Notes: generated by a model from the sequence alone, not told the origin. 14,460 nt of DNA from an uncultured Muribaculaceae bacterium (GCA_910584665.1 CAJUBL010000069.1:1-14460), one strand, 5' to 3'; shown: positions 1 to 9,007, counted from the stretch's first letter. Made by a program: numbers and translations.

Positions 1-626
1 TGCATCCCGATGATATGATCAGGATATTCGAAGGGGTGAAATTCTCCGACTTCGCCCGTATCCACGGCAACGGAAGCCTGTTCCAGATAAACCGTTTCAG
101 GAAATTCATACTCAATCACATCGACCGGTACCGGCGGCTCGAGGAGCTTCCCATACCTACATATATAGGAGTTACAGATCTCGATGCAGGCACTCCGGAA
201 GAGTTTCACTCGGGCGACATCGGTGATGTCATTACCGCCTCCTGCAGTATCCCGATCGTTTTTCCTCCGGTCGAAATCAATGGTACACGCTATGTTGACG
301 GAGGAGTGCTGCACAACCTCCCGGCCTGGATGATACGCGATAAGTGCGACTATCTGATGGGTATCAACTGCAGCCCGTTACTTACCGACAGAGCCGGAAC
401 ATCCATGATGGATATCGCCATGCGTACGTTCCAGCTAATGTCAAAAGCCAATCAGGCCGACGATATGGCTCTGTGTGACACCGCTGTGGAACTACGCGAC
501 ATAGCCCATTACAGGATATTCAATCTCAAGGACATACGCAAGGTATTCATAAGCGGATACTCGGCCACACGCCGTGCCATAAAAGGAATCCCGCCCGAGA
601 CTCTCGTCTCGCTCGCCAGAACGTGA
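1..626 (+). CDS. Patatin-like phospholipase, C-terminal part (5' end outside window)
   Basis: The reading frame is open to the left edge, so the ATG at 15 is probably internal and the true start lies upstream. The family consists of serine lipid acyl hydrolases with a Ser-Asp dyad. The nucleophile motif GxSxG would be in the missing part. The visible part holds the second catalytic element, Y-V-D-G-G, with the Asp codon at 297-299. It is preceded by the conserved ASCSIPIVFPPV segment, which shapes the active site, and by an ITDLDAGT-like strand (here GVTDLDAGT). About 208 residues are visible, and no membrane segment is seen in them. The likely role is hydrolysis of membrane lipid or acyl esters in the cytoplasm or at the membrane; the substrate cannot be told. 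The next gene starts 35 bases after the stop with no terminator or clear promoter between, so co-transcription is possible. The family call is secure, the exact function is not. Confidence 0.88.
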   Translation, partial: HPDDMIRIFEGVKFSDFARIHGNGSLFQINRFRKFILNHIDRYRRLEELPIPTYIGVTDLDAGTPEEFHSGDIGDVITASCSIPIVFPPVEINGTRYVDGGVLHNLPAWMIRDKCDYLMGINCSPLLTDRAGTSMMDIAMRTFQLMSKANQADDMALCDTAVELRDIAHYRIFNLKDIRKVFISGYSATRRAIKGIPPETLVSLART

Positions 627-661
627 CACATATTATTCCAAATATATACACTTAACACGAC

Positions 662-2410
662 ATGAAACCAATCATATACCAGATGCTGCCACGTCTGTGG
701 AGCAACGTCAACCGCGACTGCCAGCCCTCCGGAACCATCGGGCAGAACGGATCAGGAAAACTGAATGACATCACTCCCCGGGCTCTGAAAGCGATCAGAG
801 AACTGGGCGTCACACACGTGTGGTACACTGGGGTCATCGAACACGCACACTGCCCCGATTACTCGGCATGGGGCATCATTCCTGACAATCCGCACGTGGT
901 AAAAGGCCAGGCGGGATCACCTTATGCCATAAGTGACTACTATGACATAGACCCCGACATTGCTGTCGACATCAATAACCGCATGGGTGAATTCGAAGCT
1001 CTGGTGGAGCGCACCCATAAGGCCGGAATGAAGGTTATCATAGACTTTGTCCCCAACCATGTAGCCCGCCGTTATCACAGCGATGTGGCTCCTGCCGGTG
1101 TCGAAGATCTCGGCGATGGAGACAACCGTGATATGTTTTTCAGTCCATCCAACAATTTCTACTACATCACACGCCAGCAGTTTGCCCCGGTCGATGTAAA
1201 TCTGGGCGAGGGAGCCGACGCCTATGTCGAGTTCCCGGCCAAAGCCTCAGGCAACGACTGTTACACCGCCTTTCCAGGCAAATATGACTGGTACGAAACC
1301 GTCAAACTCAACTACGGCGTAGATCCGTTCAACGGCAGCTGTCACTTCGATCCTATACCTCCGACCTGGTTCAAAATGCTCCACATCCTGCGCTACTGGG
1401 CCGCAAAAGGTATAGACGCTTTCAGATGCGATATGGCCCATATGGTACCAGTGGAATTCTGGAACTGGGCCATAGCCGGTGTCAGGGAGAACTACCCGGA
1501 CGTGGAATTCATCGCCGAACTTTATGACACCGGCATATACCGCCGCTATATATTCGACGGAGGATTCGATTATCTCTATGACAAAGTCAGCCTGTACGAC
1601 ACGCTTCGTGCCATCGAGTGCCATAACCACTCGGCCGCCGGCATCACCAACTGCTGGCAGACTACAGACGGGCTGTCATCCCACATGCTCAACTTTCTGG
1701 AAAACCATGACGAGCAGCGTTTCGGCTCACCACAGTATGCCGGCGATCCTGACCGTGTACTGCCGTCCCTGATTGTCAGTTCAATGATCGGTACCGGACC
1801 TATGATGATATACATGGGCCAGGAGCTGGGCGAACAGGCTCTTGACGCCGAGGGCTACAGCGGTCCTGACGGACGCACCACCATCTTCGACTACTGGAGT
1901 CTGGGCACTCTGTCACGCTGGAATAACGAGGGCCGCTGGAACAATGCACGCCTGCATCCGCAGGAACGACGTCTCCGCGACTTATATGCCCGCGTACTGA
2001 CACTCTGCAACAGCGAGGAAGCCATAGCGAGCGGATCGTTCTTCGACCTGATGTATGTAAACTACGACAATCCGCATTTCAATCCACACCGGCACTATGC
2101 ATTCCTGCGTCACAAAGCCGGTGATGCTATGCTTATCATTGTAGTCAACTTCGGTTCCGAAGCCTCACACATTGAAGTAAACATACCCGGCCATGCCTTC
2201 GATACACTCGGAATCAGACCGGGAAAACACCATATGACCGAGATGCTGACCGACAGGCAGGAGATGTTCACCATAGATCCCTCCGTACCGGTGTCTGTCG
2301 ATGTTCCTGCAAAGGGTGCGGTATTATGGAAACTCGACTACAGAGCGGACGTAAAAACCAAGAGCACATCAAAAAAGAACGCTGCCGCTAAAAAAGTAGC
2401 AAAGAAGTAA
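662..2410 (+). CDS. GH13 alpha-amylase family glycoside hydrolase, cytoplasmic
   Basis: This is a 582-residue (beta/alpha)8-barrel enzyme that should cleave or rearrange alpha-1,4-glucan or maltodextrin. All the GH13 hallmarks can be read: region I DFVPNH at residues 128-133, region II DAFRCDMAH at 252-260 with nucleophile D257, acid/base E286 in EFIAELYD, and the transition-state Asp D350 in LENHDEQR. A smaller all-beta domain follows from about residue 470. There is no signal peptide, so it acts in the cytoplasm, unlike the surface SusG-type amylases. The last 19 residues (564-582) are rich in Lys and Ala (8 Lys) and look disordered. The start is the first ATG after the upstream stop and gives an N-terminus (MKPIIYQMLPRLW) typical of the family. 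It shares a substrate class with the GH77 enzyme at 6288. Exact specificity (alpha-amylase, neopullulanase or other) cannot be decided from sequence. Confidence 0.93.
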   Translation: MKPIIYQMLPRLWSNVNRDCQPSGTIGQNGSGKLNDITPRALKAIRELGVTHVWYTGVIEHAHCPDYSAWGIIPDNPHVVKGQAGSPYAISDYYDIDPDIAVDINNRMGEFEALVERTHKAGMKVIIDFVPNHVARRYHSDVAPAGVEDLGDGDNRDMFFSPSNNFYYITRQQFAPVDVNLGEGADAYVEFPAKASGNDCYTAFPGKYDWYETVKLNYGVDPFNGSCHFDPIPPTWFKMLHILRYWAAKGIDAFRCDMAHMVPVEFWNWAIAGVRENYPDVEFIAELYDTGIYRRYIFDGGFDYLYDKVSLYDTLRAIECHNHSAAGITNCWQTTDGLSSHMLNFLENHDEQRFGSPQYAGDPDRVLPSLIVSSMIGTGPMMIYMGQELGEQALDAEGYSGPDGRTTIFDYWSLGTLSRWNNEGRWNNARLHPQERRLRDLYARVLTLCNSEEAIASGSFFDLMYVNYDNPHFNPHRHYAFLRHKAGDAMLIIVVNFGSEASHIEVNIPGHAFDTLGIRPGKHHMTEMLTDRQEMFTIDPSVPVSVDVPAKGAVLWKLDYRADVKTKSTSKKNAAAKKVAKK

Positions 2411-2432
2411 CCGAGGTAAGCAATAAAATCAC

Positions 2433-2440
2433 TACCTTTG
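2433..2440 (+). promoter_or_regulatory. Bacteroidetes -7 element (TACCTTTG) before prs
   Basis: This is a perfect match to TAnnTTTG, 55 bases before the prs start. No clear TTTG -33 box is visible about 20 bases upstream. It lies just after the stop of the amylase gene, so prs probably has its own promoter even though the gap is only 85 bases. Confidence 0.6.
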
Positions 2441-2495
2441 CACCGTCAAACCGAGAATAAGACCATTATTCCAACATCATTATATTAAGAGTTAC

Positions 2496-3431
2496 ATGTT
2501 ACCCCCGTTCAAAATCTTTTCAGGCACGCGTTCGCGCTATATGGCCGAGGAAATATGCAAAGACCTCGGAGTGTCCCTCGGAAATATGAACATCCAGCGC
2601 TTTGCCGACGGCGAGTTTGAAGTTTCATTTGAAGAATCGATTCGCGGATGCGAAGTATACATTGTCCAGTCAACATTTCCCAACAGCGACAACCTCATGG
2701 AGCTGTTACTGATGATCGACGCCGCCAAAAGAGCCTCGGCCAAGTCGATTATCGCTGTGATGCCTTACTTCGGATGGGCACGTCAGGACCGCAAGGACAA
2801 ACCACGTGTATCGATAGCGGCCAAGCTCGTCGCCGACCTGCTCACTGCCGCCGGTGTAAACCGCATCATCACGATGGACCTGCATGCCGACCAGATCCAA
2901 GGCTTCTTCGATGTACCCGTAGACCATCTCTACGCCTCTTCGGTATTTATACCTTACATCCAGTCTCTCAATCTCGAGGATATGGTTATCGCCACACCGG
3001 ATGTAGGCGGAGCCAAACGGGCCAACAACTATGCCAAATACCTCAACGTGCCTCTGGTACTATGCCACAAACAACGCGCCAAAGCCAACGTTGTAGCGAC
3101 AATGACCGTCATAGGCGACGTCAGGAACAAAAACGTGATACTCGTTGACGATATGGTTGACACTGCCGGAACAATAACCAAGGCCGCCGACCTCATGCTG
3201 AAGGAAGGGGCAAGATCGGTACGTGCTCTCGCATCACACGCCATCATGAGCGATCCCGCTACTGAGCGAGTCGAACAGTGCGGCCTTACAGAGATGATTT
3301 TCACCAACTCCATCCCATTCAACAAGGATTGCGGAAAAGCCACTATAATAAGCGTGGCACGGCTGTTTGCCGACACCATACGCCGCGTACACGAGAACCA
3401 GTCGATCTCATCGCAATACCTTATCAAGTAA
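2496..3431 (+). CDS. prs: Ribose-phosphate pyrophosphokinase (PRPP synthetase)
   Basis: This enzyme makes phosphoribosyl pyrophosphate from ribose 5-phosphate and ATP, feeding purine, pyrimidine, NAD, His and Trp synthesis in the cytoplasm. The 311-residue length is normal for class I PRPP synthetases. Visible motifs in order are the N-terminal FSGTRSRYMAEEI and RFADGEFEV (residues 35-43), the flexible-loop region YFGWARQDRKDKPR (91-104), the metal-binding segment DLHADQIQGFFD (128-139) and the PRPP/ribose-phosphate loop VILVDDMVDTAGT (214-226). All are intact. The loop reads ARQDRKDKPRVSIAAK rather than the enteric ARQDRKVRSARVPITAK type, which I take as ordinary lineage variation. It has its own promoter-like element and is followed by a strong hairpin, so it is probably transcribed alone. 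The identification is secure. Confidence 0.97.
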   Translation: MLPPFKIFSGTRSRYMAEEICKDLGVSLGNMNIQRFADGEFEVSFEESIRGCEVYIVQSTFPNSDNLMELLLMIDAAKRASAKSIIAVMPYFGWARQDRKDKPRVSIAAKLVADLLTAAGVNRIITMDLHADQIQGFFDVPVDHLYASSVFIPYIQSLNLEDMVIATPDVGGAKRANNYAKYLNVPLVLCHKQRAKANVVATMTVIGDVRNKNVILVDDMVDTAGTITKAADLMLKEGARSVRALASHAIMSDPATERVEQCGLTEMIFTNSIPFNKDCGKATIISVARLFADTIRRVHENQSISSQYLIK

Positions 3432-3465
3432 CCGCGTCCCGCTATAACAGGGAAATATCATAAGG

Positions 3466-3511
3466 CGGTCAGTCACGTTCCTGTTCTCACAGAAGTGACT
3501 GACCGTCCTTT
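3466..3511 (+). terminator. Intrinsic-type terminator after prs
   Basis: An 11-bp perfect stem pairs 3466-3476 (CGGTCAGTCAC) with 3495-3505 (GTGACTGACCG) around an 18-base loop, followed by TCCTTTCT. The loop can form a further small CTGT/ACAG pairing. It sits 35 bases after the prs stop. The T-run is interrupted, so its efficiency is uncertain. Confidence 0.65.
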
Positions 3512-3537
3512 CTGTTCACAGCCGGCGCACAAAAAGC

Positions 3538-3583
3538 AGTAAACTTCTGATAATGTGATATTATCAGAAGTCTGACATTTACT
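3538..3583. promoter_or_regulatory. Strong hairpin or palindrome upstream of nrdJ
   Basis: A 12-bp perfect inverted repeat, ACTTCTGATAAT at 3543-3554 and ATTATCAGAAGT at 3560-3571, has a 5-base spacer (GTGAT). Outer bases AGTAAA (3538-3543) and TTTACT (3578-3583) can extend it past a bulge. It lies about 100 bases upstream of the proposed nrdJ promoter. There is no T-run, so it looks more like an operator or a structural element than a terminator. I see no recognisable cobalamin riboswitch core and no clear NrdR box in 3432-3713. Confidence 0.5.
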
Positions 3584-3650
3584 CTCGTCAGAATATACAG
3601 CCTGACGCAATGTGGCAGGTAAGAAGTTATCAACATTATGGCAGGAGGTA

Positions 3651-3681
3651 TTGTGAAAGCGACAAATTTTTGTAATCTTTG
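3651..3681 (+). promoter_or_regulatory. Probable nrdJ promoter
   Basis: TTG at 3651-3653 serves as a -33 box, followed 20 bases later by AATCTTTG at 3674-3681, a one-mismatch -7 element (TAnnTTTG). The start codon is 33 bases further on. The predicted 5' leader is only about 25-30 bases, too short for a riboswitch in the transcript. Confidence 0.5.
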
Positions 3682-3713
3682 CAGTCTCAAAAATACACAA
3701 CCAGTCACCTCCA

Positions 3714-6251
3714 ATGGAAAAAAAAACCTACACCTACGACGAGGCATATGATGCCACGCTCAAATACTTTGACGGCGACGAACTTGCAGCCCGCGTGTGG
3801 GTGAGCAAATACGCCCTGAAAGACTCGTTCGGCAACTATTACGAACTGACTCCCGACGACATGCACCACCGCATAGCGTCCGAGATCGTACGCATCGAGT
3901 CAAAGTATCCCAACCCCATGAGCCATGATGAAGTATTCGGATATCTCAAAGACTTCAGATACATCGTGCCTCAGGGAAGCCCCATGTCGGGTATAGGAAA
4001 CGACCTTCAGGTAGGATCACTGTCCAACTGCTTCGTAATAGGACTTGACGGGCGTCCGGACTCATATGGCGGCGTCATACGTATCGATGAAGAACAGGTG
4101 CAGCTCATGAAGCGCCGTGGAGGCGTAGGACATGACCTCTCCCACATACGTCCCAAAGGAATGCCTGTAAAAAACTCTGCTCTGACCTCGACCGGACTCG
4201 TTCCTTTCATGGAACGCTACTCCAATTCTACCCGAGAAGTAGCGCAGGACGGACGTCGTGGCGCTCTTATGCTCACCGTCAGCATCAAACATCCCGACTC
4301 AGAGGCTTTCATTGACGCCAAAATGACTGAAGGCAAGATAACAGGCGCCAATGTATCCGTACGTATTGACGACGACTTCATGAAAGCCGCTGCCGAAGGG
4401 ACTCTTTACCGCCAGCAATATCCCGTTGACTCAGACAACCCAATCGTAACAAAAGATGTGGATGCCAAAGCCATATGGGAAAAAATCATACACAACGCGT
4501 GGAAATCGGCTGAACCGGGAGTTCTCTTCTGGGATACTATCACCCGGGAAGCCCTGCCCGACTGCTATGCCGATCTGGGCTTCGCCACAATATCGACCAA
4601 CCCATGCGGAGAGATTCCTCTATGTCCATACGACAGCTGCCGTCTGCTGGCCATAAACCTTTATTCTTATGTAATCGATCCGTTTACCCCGCAGGCTCAC
4701 TTTGACTACGACCTGCTGGCAAAGCACACGGCCAAAGCCCAGCGCATAATGGACGATATAATAGATCTGGAGATGGAAAAGATCGACAAGATCATAGCCA
4801 AGATAGAGTCAGACCCGGAGACCGCAGAAGTAAAGGCAACCGAACGCAACCTGTGGGAAAAAATACGCACCAAAACACTCAAGGGCCGACGCACCGGTGT
4901 CGGGACCACTGCCGAAGGTGATATGCTTGCCGCCATGGGACTGAAATACGGTACGCCGGAGGCAACGGCATTCTCTGCCGATGTACACCGCCGTATAGCT
5001 CTGGCCGCATACCGCTCGTCAGTCGAAATGGCCGGAGAGCGAGGCGCTTTCGAGATATTCGATGCCGACAGGGAGAAGAACAATCCCTACATGATGCGCC
5101 TTAAGGAACAGGATCCGGAATTGTACGAACTGATGGTAAGACAGGGACGACGCAACATCGCATGCCTCACAATAGCTCCGACCGGTACCACAAGCCTTAT
5201 GACCCGTACCACATCGGGTATAGAACCGGTATTCCTGCCGGTATACAAGCGACGCCGCAAAGTCAACCCGAACGATACAGCAGTACGCGTTGACTATGTC
5301 GACGAGAGTGGCGATGCATTTGAAGAGTATATTGTATATCATCCCAGATTTGTCGAGTGGATGAAAGTCGCCGGCAAAGAAATCAGGAACGATTATACCG
5401 AAGATGAGATAAAGGAACTTGTAGCCATGTCACCCTATGCAGGCGCTACCAGCAATGACATCGACTGGCTCGAGAAAGTCAAGATGCAGGGCGAGGTACA
5501 GCGCTGGGTCGACCACTCCATATCTGTGACAATCAATCTGCCCAACGACGTGAGCGAGGAACTTGTCAACCGCCTGTATATGGAAGCATGGAAATGCGGA
5601 TGTAAGGGATGTACCGTCTACCGCGACGGATCGCGCTCGGGTGTGCTTGTCGCCATAGAGAAGAAAAAGGAAAATGACGCATCGCCTGCGACCCGTCACG
5701 AACGTTACACCAAGCGTCCGATAGAGCTGGAATGTGACGTCGTAAGATTCCAGAACAACAAAGAGAAATGGATCGCTTTCGTAGGTCTGCTTGAAGGGAC
5801 TCCGTACGAGATATTCACAGGACTGGCCGACGACGAGGAGGGTCTTTTCCTTCCTAAATCGATCACACACGGGAAGATAATCAAAGCCATTGACGCCAAC
5901 GGTAACAAACGATACGACTTCCAGTTCATCAACAAACGAGGCCACAAAACTACTATCGAAGGATTGAGCGACAAGTTCAACCCCGAGTACTGGAACTATG
6001 CAAAACTTATCTCGGGTGTGTTGCGATATGACATGCCTATCGACCAGGTACTGAAGCTTGTAGGTGGACTCAGTCTTGACAGCCAGTCGATCAACACCTG
6101 GAAAATGGGTGTGGAGCGTGCCTTGAAAAAATATCTTCCCAACGGCACCAGGGCCTCAGGCCAGAAATGTCCCAACTGTGGTCAGGAAACACTTATCTAT
6201 CAGGAGGGTTGCCTCATATGCACCTCCTGTGGAACCTCAAAGTGCGGCTGA
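3714..6251 (+). CDS. nrdJ: Class II (adenosylcobalamin-dependent) ribonucleoside-diphosphate reductase
   Basis: This enzyme reduces ribonucleotides to deoxyribonucleotides using a radical generated from adenosylcobalamin, independent of oxygen. The 845-residue length fits the dimeric NrdJ type. The catalytic residues are visible: N296, C298 and E300 in TNPCGE (thiyl Cys C298), with redox cysteines C106 in LSNCFVIG and C309 in PYDSC, 11 residues after C298 as in other dimeric NrdJ enzymes. The phosphate-binding loop APTGT is at 488-492. The C-terminal 27 residues carry six cysteines (C819, C822, C833, C836, C839, C844). The CPNC and CTSC pairs resemble a zinc ribbon, and the tail CTSCGTSKCG probably delivers electrons from thioredoxin. 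I see no N-terminal ATP-cone. The start at 3714 gives a family-like N-terminus, and the gene follows its own promoter. The next gene starts 36 bases after the stop. The identification is secure; any regulation by cobalamin or oxygen is not visible. Confidence 0.96.
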   Translation: MEKKTYTYDEAYDATLKYFDGDELAARVWVSKYALKDSFGNYYELTPDDMHHRIASEIVRIESKYPNPMSHDEVFGYLKDFRYIVPQGSPMSGIGNDLQVGSLSNCFVIGLDGRPDSYGGVIRIDEEQVQLMKRRGGVGHDLSHIRPKGMPVKNSALTSTGLVPFMERYSNSTREVAQDGRRGALMLTVSIKHPDSEAFIDAKMTEGKITGANVSVRIDDDFMKAAAEGTLYRQQYPVDSDNPIVTKDVDAKAIWEKIIHNAWKSAEPGVLFWDTITREALPDCYADLGFATISTNPCGEIPLCPYDSCRLLAINLYSYVIDPFTPQAHFDYDLLAKHTAKAQRIMDDIIDLEMEKIDKIIAKIESDPETAEVKATERNLWEKIRTKTLKGRRTGVGTTAEGDMLAAMGLKYGTPEATAFSADVHRRIALAAYRSSVEMAGERGAFEIFDADREKNNPYMMRLKEQDPELYELMVRQGRRNIACLTIAPTGTTSLMTRTTSGIEPVFLPVYKRRRKVNPNDTAVRVDYVDESGDAFEEYIVYHPRFVEWMKVAGKEIRNDYTEDEIKELVAMSPYAGATSNDIDWLEKVKMQGEVQRWVDHSISVTINLPNDVSEELVNRLYMEAWKCGCKGCTVYRDGSRSGVLVAIEKKKENDASPATRHERYTKRPIELECDVVRFQNNKEKWIAFVGLLEGTPYEIFTGLADDEEGLFLPKSITHGKIIKAIDANGNKRYDFQFINKRGHKTTIEGLSDKFNPEYWNYAKLISGVLRYDMPIDQVLKLVGGLSLDSQSINTWKMGVERALKKYLPNGTRASGQKCPNCGQETLIYQEGCLICTSCGTSKCG

Positions 6252-6287
6252 TACCGTAACCCTGAATTAATACGCTGACATTCAGCC

Positions 6288-8966
6288 ATGAAACTGACAT
6301 TCAGAATCCACTATAGAACTACAGCCGGGCAACACCTGGCTGTAGCTATATTGTCACCCATACAGTCTACACTCGAAATGGAACAGACCGGTGATGACAA
6401 CTGGCTGGCATCCATAATAATTGACGACAAAGTCACACGCGAAGGAGTGACATACCGGTACATCGTGGTCAACGACAGCGATACATCCACTGTTCGCGAG
6501 GAATGGGGAATGCCCCACTCTGTCAGGCTTGCTGACAGTCTCATTGACAACCTGATACTGATTGACCGCTGGCACGACATACCGCATCTCAGACCATTCT
6601 GCACTCAGGCATTCACCCGATGCATCAACCGACGTGATCAGCCTGCGCCACAGGCAGTTCCCGCTCCCAGACATATCCTGATAAGTATCGAGGCCCCGGA
6701 GGTAAAACCCGACGAGACTCTTGTCATGGCCGGCTCATGCGACGACTTAGGCAACTGGGATCCGGCACTGGCCCCTGAGATGAGCGACGCACTCTTCCCC
6801 ACATGGCAACTTAATCTGCGTGCGGACAGTCTTCCCGAGGAGATTGAATACAAAATGGTGATAGTCAGGAAATCAGACCGACAGGTAGTAAAATGGGAGG
6901 ACGGCGCCAACCGCAGCCTTTCAGCCCTAATGGGCTATAAAAAAGATGCGATAGAGATCAACGGACTGATTTTCAATGACGACAATCCATCTTGGCGAGG
7001 TGCAGGTATAGCCATACCCGTATTCTCACTACGCAGTGGAGAAGACTGGGGAGTAGGAGATTTCTATGACATTAAAAAACTGATTGACTGGGCAAAAGCA
7101 ACCGGTCAGCAGTTCGTGCAGATACTACCGGTCAACGACACCACAATGACAGGCACATGGATGGATTCATATCCTTATAACGCCAACTCCACATTTGCGT
7201 TACACCCTCTGTATCTGAGGCTTGACGTGATGGGAGTATTCGACGATCCGGCACGCAACGAACACTACCGTCGCATGGCCGACGAGCTGAACGACCTCAG
7301 AACCATTGACTACGAACGGGTAATGCATCTCAAAACAGCATATACACGCGAACTTTTCGATCTGAAAGGTTCCGAGTCGATGGGCAGAGACGACTTCAGG
7401 ATTTTTGTGGACGAGAATGAAGAGTGGCTGCGTCCATACGCCGCATTCTGCGTCCTGCGTGACATTTACGGCACACCCTGTTTCGAACAATGGGAACAGT
7501 ATTCACGCTATGATACCGATATAATAGACCGCTTTATCGAGTCACACCGGCACGATATCGATTACATCTACTACATTCAGTACCATCTTGACAATCAACT
7601 GCGTGATGTAGGCAGATATGCCCGCAGACATGGTGTGGCAATCAAGGGAGACATACCCATCGGTATATCCGGAACCAGCGTCGACGCATGGACCATGCCA
7701 CGACTATTTAATCTTGACAGTCAGGCCGGAGCCCCCCCCGACGACTTTTCGGTACTGGGGCAGAACTGGGGATTTCCGACCTATAACTGGAACGAGATGT
7801 CACGCGACGGATTCAGATGGTGGAAGAACCGCTTTGTCAAGATGTCGAAATACTTTGATGCATACCGCATAGACCACGTGCTGGGATTCTTCAGAATATG
7901 GCAGATTCCGATGGATGCACTTCACGGTCTTCTCGGCTATTTCAATCCGGCGCTCCCGCTTACACCCGATGAGATGATGCGGGATTTCGATTTCGAATTT
8001 GACAGGGAACTATTCACCCGTCCATATATAACCGACAGGATACTGCACGAACAATTCGGTGAATATTACGACGAGGTTCGCGCGACATGCCTGGAACCGG
8101 CTGACGAGGGACGATATACGCTCAGGCCGCCCTACTCGACCCAGCGAAAAATACATGATCTGTTCTCGTCAATGGAAGCCACCGATCGTACAGAACGTAT
8201 AAGGAACGGACTGATGACATTGACAGACCAGGTGCTGTTCATCGAGGATCCGTACGAACCGGGACGATACCACCCGCGCATATCAGCCTCACAGACATAC
8301 ATCTACAACACTCTCGGTGATTACCGGCGCTGGTGCTTTGACCGATTGTACAACGACTTTTTTTACCGCCGTCACAACGACTTCTGGCTCAGAAAAGCCA
8401 TGTGGAAACTCCCCCCCCTGACCGATGCAACCGATATGCTCACGTGTGCCGAGGATCTGGGCATGATACCCCACTGCGTACCCGAAGTAATGGAGCGCCT
8501 CCGCATACTCTCACTTGAGATCCAGAGGATGCCTAAAGACCCGGTATACCGTTTCGGTGATCCGTCACATTATCCTTACTACTCGGTATGCACCACTTCT
8601 ACCCACGACATGAGCGGCATTCGCGGCTGGTGGGAAGAAAACCGGGAATCGACCCAGCAATTCTATAACGAGGTTCTCGGACACGACGGTAAAGCACCCT
8701 GCTTTGCCGAGCCATGGATATGTGAAGAGATTGTCAGGATGCATCTTGCATCACCCTCAATACTATGCATACTGCCATTACAGGACTGGCTGTCAATCGA
8801 CGGAACACTGCGCCGCGAGAATCCCGATGACGAACGCATCAATGTACCGGCCGATTCGCGTCATTACTGGCGTTACCGCATGCATCTGCCCCTTGAGAGT
8901 CTGTTGAAGAACACCGCCTTCAACTCTCGTCTGAAAAAAATGCTCACGGACTCGCACAGACAATAA
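6288..8966 (+). CDS. malQ: 4-alpha-glucanotransferase, GH77, with N-terminal CBM20-like domains (DPE2/MalQ type)
   Basis: This enzyme transfers alpha-1,4-glucan segments or glucose between maltooligosaccharides in the cytoplasm. The 892 residues are about 1.5 times the length of a classical MalQ because of added N-terminal domains. Residues 1-100 and about 125-230 look like two CBM20 starch-binding modules (the second has LVMAGSCDDLGNWDP and later VKWEDGANR). The GH77 barrel follows from about 245 (FSLRSGEDWGVGDF). Catalytic residues are D529 (nucleophile, in RIDHVLGFF), E722 (acid/base, in CAEDLGM) and D774 (THD). SYPYNANSTFALHP is the DPE2-like version of the substrate loop. There is no signal peptide. 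Two runs of eight C occur inside the gene (7732-7739, 8411-8418), where read errors or slippage would shift the frame; the frame is intact here. It follows nrdJ by 36 bases with no visible promoter and may share its transcript. Together with the GH13 enzyme it would process internal maltodextrin. Confidence 0.94.
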   Translation: MKLTFRIHYRTTAGQHLAVAILSPIQSTLEMEQTGDDNWLASIIIDDKVTREGVTYRYIVVNDSDTSTVREEWGMPHSVRLADSLIDNLILIDRWHDIPHLRPFCTQAFTRCINRRDQPAPQAVPAPRHILISIEAPEVKPDETLVMAGSCDDLGNWDPALAPEMSDALFPTWQLNLRADSLPEEIEYKMVIVRKSDRQVVKWEDGANRSLSALMGYKKDAIEINGLIFNDDNPSWRGAGIAIPVFSLRSGEDWGVGDFYDIKKLIDWAKATGQQFVQILPVNDTTMTGTWMDSYPYNANSTFALHPLYLRLDVMGVFDDPARNEHYRRMADELNDLRTIDYERVMHLKTAYTRELFDLKGSESMGRDDFRIFVDENEEWLRPYAAFCVLRDIYGTPCFEQWEQYSRYDTDIIDRFIESHRHDIDYIYYIQYHLDNQLRDVGRYARRHGVAIKGDIPIGISGTSVDAWTMPRLFNLDSQAGAPPDDFSVLGQNWGFPTYNWNEMSRDGFRWWKNRFVKMSKYFDAYRIDHVLGFFRIWQIPMDALHGLLGYFNPALPLTPDEMMRDFDFEFDRELFTRPYITDRILHEQFGEYYDEVRATCLEPADEGRYTLRPPYSTQRKIHDLFSSMEATDRTERIRNGLMTLTDQVLFIEDPYEPGRYHPRISASQTYIYNTLGDYRRWCFDRLYNDFFYRRHNDFWLRKAMWKLPPLTDATDMLTCAEDLGMIPHCVPEVMERLRILSLEIQRMPKDPVYRFGDPSHYPYYSVCTTSTHDMSGIRGWWEENRESTQQFYNEVLGHDGKAPCFAEPWICEEIVRMHLASPSILCILPLQDWLSIDGTLRRENPDDERINVPADSRHYWRYRMHLPLESLLKNTAFNSRLKKMLTDSHRQ

Positions 8967-9007
8967 GATGATGCAACCGTAACTGCATGACCGAAGATTT
9001 TCCTCAA

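Noticed and set aside
1247..1630. Long minus-strand reading frames opposite the GH13, prs, nrdJ and malQ genes
   Set aside because: They are shadows of well-identified genes on the + strand and show no family motifs of their own.
3432..3713. Cobalamin riboswitch before nrdJ
   Set aside because: No B12-box-like core is seen and the predicted leader is too short.
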